A DNA stretch of 5,834 bases from Promethearchaeota archaeon (GTDB lineage Archaea; Asgardarchaeota; Lokiarchaeia; Sigynarchaeales; SOKP01): NCBI GenBank assembly GCA_030668025.1, contig DAOUUT010000243.1:1-5834 (forward strand). Reading direction: 5' to 3'. Both the position numbers and the translations under genes were made by a program. Under the pieces are notes generated by a model that was given only the letters and a program-made list of their open reading frames with translations, was not told where the DNA came from and made no database searches. Below, in pieces: positions 1 through 3,882 of this stretch. Position 1 is the first letter of the stretch; each line of letters starts with the position of its first letter.

Positions 1-72
1 GGCTTGCGTAATATTGATTATTTTCCATACTTTCTTCCTTAATAACTCTTCTTCTGCTATTTTTGTCGACAT
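1..72 (-). CDS. N-terminal fragment of an unidentified protein (5' end only)
   Basis: This is the first 24 codons of a minus-strand gene that runs out of the left edge. It starts at an ATG at 70-72 and reads MSTKIAEEELLRKKVWKI and onward with no stop. The ATG is the first possible ATG: the frame upstream stays open for only 13 more codons, without another ATG, before a TGA at 109-111. The visible part is charged and probably helical, with no signal peptide or membrane segment. An AT-rich box at about 92-107 sits 20-36 bases upstream, as expected of an archaeal promoter with a very short leader. It lies downstream of vapC on the same strand, but the 313-base gap argues against co-transcription. 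The fragment is too short to name a family. Confidence 0.55.
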   Translation of the reverse strand, partial: MSTKIAEEELLRKKVWKIINITQA

Positions 73-91
73 CTGGGGAATTCTCGTAGGA

Positions 92-107
92 TTTATAATA
101 TTAAATA
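92..107 (-). promoter_or_regulatory. Possible TATA box of the left-edge gene
   Basis: On the minus strand this reads ATTTAATATTATAAAT, ending 20 bases before the ATG at 72. It is purely A/T and at the distance expected of an archaeal TATA box for a leaderless or short-leader transcript. The whole gap is AT-rich, so position is the main support. Confidence 0.35.
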
Positions 108-307
108 AAAATCAGTTCATTTATTTAATTTTAACCATTTAAAATCTGTTATTCCATTAATTTAGTACGACTAGATTAAAAAAAATATTTTTTGATTAGA
201 ATTAGAATTTCAACAAAAAACAAAACAATTTCTTTATTAAGATTGAGAATAATATTATATTTCAACTGATTAATTCATAACATCCATTAAGAACTATTAC
301 TTCACTT

Positions 308-318
308 CACCCGTGGTG
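308..318. repeat. Small GC-rich hairpin inside the gap
   Basis: The sequence CACCCGTGGTG can fold as a 4-bp stem (CACC/GGTG) with a 3-base loop. It lies in a GC-rich patch (303-327) that also holds a tandem TTCAC TTCAC (301-310) and, on the minus strand, the purine run AGGAGGGGG (319-327). The minus strand has a six-T run (328-333) just before this purine run. The stem is short and its role is unknown. Confidence 0.3.
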
Positions 319-385
319 CCCCCTCCTAAAAAACATCTAAAACATAACGAGTTTGATTTATAAATTCTCTCTCTATATTTAATAA

Positions 386-805
386 TTAAAAAGAGTATAC
401 CTCAAGTTGTTCGATTCTATCAAAATGTTTTAAATTTTTAGTAAAGATTATCTTATAATCGTTAGTTGTGATAATGGCTGCTATTAAACAGTCAAAAACA
501 TCGATTTCTTGACCCTTTGCTTTTAATTGCAAATGCAATTTTGCAGCAACATTAGCTGCAGATTTATCTAAGGGAAAAACTCTTAATAGTGTTATAAAAT
601 CCTCTAAATCATTGCAAAGTTCATCATACTTTTTTTTAGAAATTTTCTGTTTTAAAAATTTCAATTTATAAATACCATGATATAATTCAAAGATTGAAGG
701 TGTTGTAATTGCGAATAATTCGCCATCAAATTGTTTAATTAGATTTTCAAGAGATTGGTTACCATTTAAAATTTCAATAGCACTGCTCGTATCTAAAAAA
801 ATCAT
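386..805 (-). CDS. vapC: VapC-type PIN-domain ribonuclease toxin
   Basis: This is the toxin of a type II toxin-antitoxin pair, predicted to be a Mg2+-dependent endoribonuclease that cuts RNA (in studied VapCs often tRNA or rRNA) and slows growth when free of its antitoxin. At 139 residues it is full length for a single PIN domain. The acidic active-site residues are visible: D5 in MIFLDTSSAI, E40 in TPSIFELYHG, D102/D105 in IDVFDCLIAA, and the C-terminal TKNLKHF motif with N124. The ATG at 803-805 overlaps the vapB stop in the sequence ATGA, so the two genes are very likely translationally coupled and expressed antitoxin first. No frameshift or lost catalytic residue is seen, so the toxin looks intact. 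The RNA target cannot be told from sequence. Confidence 0.93.
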   Translation of the reverse strand: MIFLDTSSAIEILNGNQSLENLIKQFDGELFAITTPSIFELYHGIYKLKFLKQKISKKKYDELCNDLEDFITLLRVFPLDKSAANVAAKLHLQLKAKGQEIDVFDCLIAAIITTNDYKIIFTKNLKHFDRIEQLEVYSF

Positions 806-1041
806 GATACTACAAATCTCCCATTAACATCTTCTCGTAGTTCTTTTCGATCTGCTTCCATGATTTTTAAATATTCTTCAGGTAATCGTCTCCATAATCC
901 AAAAAATTTAGTAATATTTTGCGGTTTTATTTGAATATTTAGCACGCGTGCAATCACATCAGAAATACTTTCACATTCTTTTTTTCTTTCTAACAATTTT
1001 TTATATAATTCTTCATCAATCTTTATTGTCTTCAAAGTCAT
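802..1041 (-). CDS. vapB: VapB-type antitoxin
   Basis: This is a 79-residue antitoxin for the adjacent PIN toxin. The N-terminal half (KTIKIDEELYKKLLERKKE, then ESISDVIARVL) is the short strand-helix-helix DNA-binding module of archaeal VapB/DUF217-type antitoxins, with the characteristic S-(I/F)-S-D-V-I motif. The C-terminal part (ITKFFGLWRRLPEEYL) is the segment that in this family binds and blocks the toxin. I start it at the ATG at 1039-1041. A TTG three codons upstream (1048-1050) would give 82 residues, but the conserved core begins right after the ATG. Its last four bases overlap vapC. By analogy with the family it should repress its own promoter, alone or with VapC, in the spacer just upstream. 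It is separated by 142 bases from the HAD gene and so probably has its own promoter. Confidence 0.9.
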   Translation of the reverse strand: MTLKTIKIDEELYKKLLERKKECESISDVIARVLNIQIKPQNITKFFGLWRRLPEEYLKIMEADRKELREDVNGRFVVS

Positions 1042-1055
1042 GATTCTCAATAGAA

Positions 1056-1078
1056 TTATAAATAAGCTAATTATTTAA
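1056..1078 (-). promoter_or_regulatory. Putative vapBC promoter (TATA region)
   Basis: Two TATA-like boxes lie before the vapB ATG on the minus strand: TTAAATAATTA (1068-1078, 27-37 bases upstream) and TTATTTATAA (1056-1065, 15-24 bases upstream). The distal one fits an archaeal TATA box for a leaderless vapB mRNA. No Shine-Dalgarno sequence precedes the ATG. An autoregulatory operator would be expected here, but no clear palindrome overlaps the boxes. Confidence 0.35.
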
Positions 1079-1144
1079 TTTTGTCAGTTAGATTAAGAAC
1101 AATTTTAATTTTATTTTTTTTCCATAATTTTTTTTTGCTCTCTC

Positions 1145-1175
1145 AAATACTCACTCGAGGTGTAAATTAGTATTT
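1145..1175. repeat. Imperfect inverted repeat between the HAD gene and vapB
   Basis: On the plus strand AAATACT (1145-1151) pairs with AGTATTT (1169-1175), and CAC (1152-1154) pairs with GTG (1160-1162) around a 5-base loop. This gives a 10-bp helix interrupted by a 6-base bulge (1163-1168). It lies 9 bases past the HAD stop and about 100 bases before vapB. On neither strand is it followed by a T-run, so it is not a bacterial-type terminator. An operator or mRNA 3'-end structure is possible. Confidence 0.35.
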
Positions 1176-1183
1176 TAAGGTGA

Positions 1184-1870
1184 TTAAATGTCGAGGATTT
1201 CGCTTAATTGCTCAATAACAAAATCAGGGTTGTATTCCCAAGCACCATAGCCATCGCGATACTTATTTTTATCTCTTCTTATTAAACATGCTGAGATATT
1301 TGCTTTTTTTGCAGCGTATACATCTACTATCGAATCGCCAATCATAATGGCTTTCTCTTTTTTTGGGTTGTAATTTAATTTCTCTAATACTGACAAAACA
1401 CCTAAAGGTGATGGTTTGGCAATTGACTGGTCCTTATCAAACGATAAACCAAAGAAATAATTGAAATATTTAGTGATGTTAAATTTTTTTACTATGAAAT
1501 CAACAATGTAATCTGCTGAATTTGATACAATTGCTAATTTATTGTTTTCATTATATACTTTTTCTAAAACGCTTTTAACATCGTTAAAAAGTAAGACTTC
1601 ATTTTTTTGAACGAGAATTTTTCTATATTCAAAGTCAATTTCATCAAAACATTTCCAAAAATCGTGAAAATTATTCATTCCCCACTTTTTTAAGTAATCA
1701 ATGTAACTATTACCAGAAAACCAGAATTTATTTCTCTCGCTCCTCTCTGGTATGTGTTTAGTTGTACCTTGTTTAAGGGTTTCTAATAAAATATTATCAA
1801 AATAATCCTTAGGATTAGGAATATAAAGAAGGCAATTGTCCAAATCAAATAAAAAGCAATTATACTTCAT
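1184..1870 (-). CDS. HAD-superfamily hydrolase (subfamily IA phosphatase)
   Basis: This is a soluble Mg2+-dependent phosphatase of the haloacid dehalogenase superfamily, 228 residues and full length. All four HAD motifs are present: motif I FDLDNCL with nucleophile D9 and acid/base D11; motif II IVSNS with S116; motif III K152 in AKPSP; and motif IV GDSIVD with D179 and D183. Residues 15 to about 95 are the helical C1-type cap that sets substrate choice. The C-terminus (NPDFVIEQLSEIL) is the typical end of phosphoglycolate-phosphatase-like and nucleotidase-like members. Motif I has N-C where most relatives have G-T or N-T; the DLDN form recalls pyrimidine 5'-nucleotidase-like members. The ATG (1868-1870) follows the stop of the preceding gene by 1 base, so the two are co-transcribed and possibly coupled. 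The substrate cannot be assigned; small phosphate monoesters are likely. Confidence 0.9.
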   Translation of the reverse strand: MKYNCFLFDLDNCLLYIPNPKDYFDNILLETLKQGTTKHIPERSERNKFWFSGNSYIDYLKKWGMNNFHDFWKCFDEIDFEYRKILVQKNEVLLFNDVKSVLEKVYNENNKLAIVSNSADYIVDFIVKKFNITKYFNYFFGLSFDKDQSIAKPSPLGVLSVLEKLNYNPKKEKAIMIGDSIVDVYAAKKANISACLIRRDKNKYRDGYGAWEYNPDFVIEQLSEILDI

Positions 1871-1871
1871 G

Positions 1872-2234
1872 TTAAAAATAACCTATGTGTCCTAAATTAT
1901 TACCATCTTCGTCTAACGCGTATACTATTCCAATGGAAAGAGGTTCTTGGTTTTCTTCTTTAGTAGATTTAGCTACATGTTTTATGGTTTCCAATTTTAA
2001 AATAAAAATCCCATTACATTTCATACACTTAACATAAATTTTCTTAACATGCTTCTGATCGTCCTCAAATTCTTCTTTCTTAAATGGTTCTAATAATTTA
2101 GGGTCGCTATTATCGCAATTTTTTAGAAAACATTGATCTAAAGAGATTCTTTCCATGCCCCTTCGAGCAAGGGCAATAAAAGCGTGAGTAGGAATTTCAT
2201 ATCTTAGGTCTTCTTTATCAGCTTTATCGGTCAT
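1872..2234 (-). CDS. Small four-cysteine protein, possible zinc-binding; function unknown
   Basis: I do not recognise this 120-residue protein. It starts at an ATG at 2232-2234. It has exactly four cysteines, arranged as C35-x4-C40 and C70-x2-C73 (in the stretch KIYVKCMKCNGIFILK), with about 29 residues between the pairs. The second pair sits between short beta-type segments, which looks like a zinc-knuckle. A single Zn2+ bound by all four is the obvious reading, but it is inference. The section between the pairs is very acidic/lysine-rich (about 51-66). The C-terminus (residues 99-120) alternates hydrophobic residues and glycines. There is no signal peptide or membrane segment. It is the first gene of a tight operon with the HAD phosphatase (1-base gap), so the two products may act on the same pathway. 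Confidence 0.75.
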   Translation of the reverse strand: MTDKADKEDLRYEIPTHAFIALARRGMERISLDQCFLKNCDNSDPKLLEPFKKEEFEDDQKHVKKIYVKCMKCNGIFILKLETIKHVAKSTKEENQEPLSIGIVYALDEDGNNLGHIGYF

Positions 2235-2248
2235 ACTTAATAAAAAAG

Positions 2249-2254
2249 TATAAA
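2249..2254 (-). promoter_or_regulatory. Possible TATA element of the Cys-protein/HAD operon
   Basis: TTTATA on the minus strand lies 15-20 bases before the ATG at 2234, within the longer AT block TTAATTACTTTATAC. The nearest box is a little close for a leaderless start, so the true element may extend upstream to about 2261. No Shine-Dalgarno site is present. Confidence 0.25.
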
Positions 2255-2369
2255 GTAATTAACTCTTTTTGTTATCGTTTATAGAAATTCGCTTATAACG
2301 ACTAGCTTTAAAATAATTATTTAAGGTGATTAAGATTAATTACAATCAAATATTACAATTTCTGAAGAA

Positions 2370-2377
2370 TTTAATTT
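2370..2377 (+). promoter_or_regulatory. Putative gatC TATA box
   Basis: TTTAATTT lies 17-24 bases before the gatC ATG and is preceded directly by the purine-rich GAAGAA (2364-2369), which resembles an archaeal BRE next to a TATA box. The spacing points to a leaderless or nearly leaderless gatC mRNA, in line with the lack of a Shine-Dalgarno site next to the ATG. Confidence 0.35.
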
Positions 2378-2393
2378 CGTTATTGAGTTAAAT

Positions 2394-2699
2394 ATGTCAA
2401 AAAAGGAAGATTTTTCAAAAGAGACGTTGGAACACGTATCTAAGCTAGCTTTATTAGATTTAAGTGAAGAAGAGAAAGAGAAATTAGCTAAACAATTAGG
2501 AGATATCCTTAACTATTTCAAAAAGTTAAACGATTTAGATACTTCAAATGTTGAACCCATGACACACCCCATCGAGGGTCTAAAAAACGTGTTTAGAGAA
2601 GATGTTCCGTGGGAATCGCTTTCAAAGGAAGAAGCGTTAAAAAACGCTAAGCATACTAAGGATGGTCATTTTAAAGCGCCAAGAATATTAAAAAGCTAG
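2394..2699 (+). CDS. gatC: Asp-tRNA(Asn)/Glu-tRNA(Gln) amidotransferase subunit C
   Basis: This is the small subunit of GatCAB, the cytosolic enzyme that amidates mischarged Asp-tRNA(Asn) (and, in many organisms, Glu-tRNA(Gln)). Subunit C wraps around A and B and stabilises the complex. The 101 residues match the family's usual length of about 95-100. The signatures are clear: an N-terminal helix with ETLEHVSKLALLDLSEEEK, the helix LAKQLGDILNYFKKLNDLDT, then VEPMTHP, and the C-terminal LKNVFREDVPWESLSKEEAL and FKAPRIL. In archaea, which usually make Gln-tRNA with GatDE, GatCAB mainly serves Asn-tRNA formation. No gatA or gatB lies in the window: the gene stands alone on the plus strand, with a divergent neighbour upstream and a convergent one 3 bases downstream. 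It looks intact. Confidence 0.95.
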   Translation: MSKKEDFSKETLEHVSKLALLDLSEEEKEKLAKQLGDILNYFKKLNDLDTSNVEPMTHPIEGLKNVFREDVPWESLSKEEALKNAKHTKDGHFKAPRILKS

Positions 2700-2702
2700 A
2701 AT

Positions 2703-3719
2703 TTACTCTTTATATTCTCTTGTGAGAATATCAATTGCCTTTTCCATATCTTTTAGGGCTTTCTTTCTCTCCTTAGGCGTCATATTGTAAAATTCGTCCT
2801 CCGAATTCCTACCAATTTTTTGAGATTCCGCTGCGGGCTTGAATTTCTTAATTACTAACGCGTTAATGTAGCGTTCATAATGGTTAAACGCTTTATTAAG
2901 TTCTTGGTTGTCTTTAATTTGATCCCATAATTCGAGAGTTTCTAAACTACGAATACCAATGTCAATCCTAAACCAACTAATAGGAAAAAGTAGCTTTTTT
3001 TTAATGCCGTATTCTATTACCTTTAAGTTATCATCATCGACATACAATTCAGATATCTCGTCTTTACTAAAAACGATGTTATCACTCATGAGATATAAGT
3101 TAGCAGCATTCTTTGAAGTGCAAACTATTCCTACAGCAAATCCTTTTGCTAATCGTAATTGATTTATTAAATCCTCTAATTTTGAGCCTTGGATATGAAC
3201 ATTTCTTTTCTTTGTTCCTTGAAATTCAATTTTAATTTTGTTGATACCTTTGTCGTCGATTATAATCTTGGGAAATAATCCTTTTTCTCGTGTTCTTTTA
3301 TGAGCTCCTAACAATTTATTAATAATTTCGTAATCCAATTTAAGACCGGGAATTACAGTCGTATTTGCATCTAAGAACGCGTCAACTTCAAAATCCGCAA
3401 TTCCATAGAAAATTTTCCTATTGTTGATAATTTGATAAATAATTTTTACAATTGTATCAACTAAAGCCTCGGGATCTTCTCGAATAGAGGCATATTCAGT
3501 CGTAGTAAAAGTATCGATTTGATCTTCTAACCCCTCCTCTACATAAAACGCGGCCCACGACATTTCGGTATAAATATTGCCTTCGTTGTAGAAATTATGG
3601 GAACTATCTATGCTTATTATTGATTTAGCGCCTCCAATTTCTATACCTTTTTTTGTACTTGAAGAGCTAAATATTTTCAAGGGCGGATTATTAAAATCGA
3701 GAGACAAACGAATAACCAC
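2703..3719 (-). CDS. Conserved-looking hypothetical protein, 338 residues
   Basis: I do not recognise a family. The start is a GTG at 3717-3719; a stop lies six codons upstream with no ATG between, and the next in-frame ATG is M53, which would remove a well-ordered stretch. A TATA-like box (3739-3747) is ideally placed for a leaderless mRNA starting at this GTG. The protein appears soluble: no signal peptide, no membrane helix, one cysteine (C200). Residues about 1-130 look alpha/beta, with an acidic patch at 61-85 and DFEVDAFLD near 109-117. A lysine-rich beta region (150-175) is followed by a helix (181-192) and the hydrophobic strand AVGIVC. The C-terminal 260-338 is helical and highly charged, possibly coiled coil. 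No nucleotide-binding or catalytic signature is evident. It converges on gatC with 3 bases between stops. Confidence 0.75.
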   Translation of the reverse strand: MVIRLSLDFNNPPLKIFSSSSTKKGIEIGGAKSIISIDSSHNFYNEGNIYTEMSWAAFYVEEGLEDQIDTFTTTEYASIREDPEALVDTIVKIIYQIINNRKIFYGIADFEVDAFLDANTTVIPGLKLDYEIINKLLGAHKRTREKGLFPKIIIDDKGINKIKIEFQGTKKRNVHIQGSKLEDLINQLRLAKGFAVGIVCTSKNAANLYLMSDNIVFSKDEISELYVDDDNLKVIEYGIKKKLLFPISWFRIDIGIRSLETLELWDQIKDNQELNKAFNHYERYINALVIKKFKPAAESQKIGRNSEDEFYNMTPKERKKALKDMEKAIDILTREYKE

Positions 3720-3738
3720 TTTTTGCTTTATGCTTTAG

Positions 3739-3747
3739 AATATAATA
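3739..3747 (-). promoter_or_regulatory. Putative TATA box of the 338-residue gene
   Basis: TATTATATT on the minus strand lies 20-28 bases before the GTG start at 3719, the standard archaeal TATA-to-start-site distance, so the mRNA is probably leaderless. A second copy of the 10-base word CTATTATATT lies 48 bases further upstream (3787-3796) and could be an alternative promoter. Confidence 0.45.
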
Positions 3748-3810
3748 GAGGTAAGATTATTAAATCTGGTTTTTTTAAAGATTCTAAATATAATAGGTCA
3801 GAATTTATTT

Positions 3811-3842
3811 AAAAAATTAGTGGAAAAATTGAAAAGAACAAA
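3811..3842 (-). terminator. Possible T-rich terminator of the histidine kinase gene
   Basis: Past the kinase stop (3883) the minus strand has a series of T-runs, including TTTTT (about 3824-3828) and TTTTTT (3811-3816). Archaeal intrinsic termination uses such T-tracts without needing a hairpin. Transcription must end before or within this spacer if the 338-residue gene has its own promoter. Confidence 0.35.
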
Positions 3843-3882
3843 TTTTTATTGATACAAGGAAGATAAATTACACATTGGATAA

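Larger units (their letters stand above)
73..385. other. 313-base intergenic region with no gene
   Basis: This gap lies between the left-edge gene and the vapC stop. No ATG occurs on the plus strand. The minus-strand ATGs open frames of 9 codons or fewer. It is very AT-rich except for a short GC-rich patch at 303-327. No tRNA, insertion sequence end or repeat array is visible. It would hold the vapC transcript end and the promoter of the left-edge gene. Confidence 0.6.
2235..2393. other. Divergent promoter region between the Cys-protein/HAD operon and gatC
   Basis: These 159 bases separate two genes read away from each other, so both promoters must lie here. The stretch is AT-rich, and candidate boxes are listed separately. 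An AT block at about 2308-2324 could be a further TATA region for gatC, giving a longer leader. It also carries one copy of a 14-base repeat, TTTAAGGTGATTAA (2320-2333). Confidence 0.5.

Noticed and set aside
303..327. GC-rich patch as part of a tRNA gene
   Set aside because: No acceptor stem pairing, anticodon arm or T-loop consensus can be found around it.
802..1050. vapB starting at the TTG at 1048-1050 (82 residues)
   Set aside because: A standard ATG three codons later begins right at the conserved core, and the extra residues add nothing recognisable.
1111..1137. Long plus-strand T-runs as a terminator
   Set aside because: No plus-strand gene precedes them; on the minus strand they are A-runs, so they cannot end the HAD transcript. 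They may just bend the DNA before vapB.
1188..1250. 20-codon plus-strand frame with AAGGTGAT shortly before its ATG
   Set aside because: The Shine-Dalgarno-like match is real, but the frame is very short, lies antisense over the HAD 3' end, and the intact genes here do not use such sites.
2959..3162. Plus-strand open frame of 67 codons
   Set aside because: It lies wholly antisense to the 338-residue gene, has no promoter or ribosome site, and shows no protein-like pattern.
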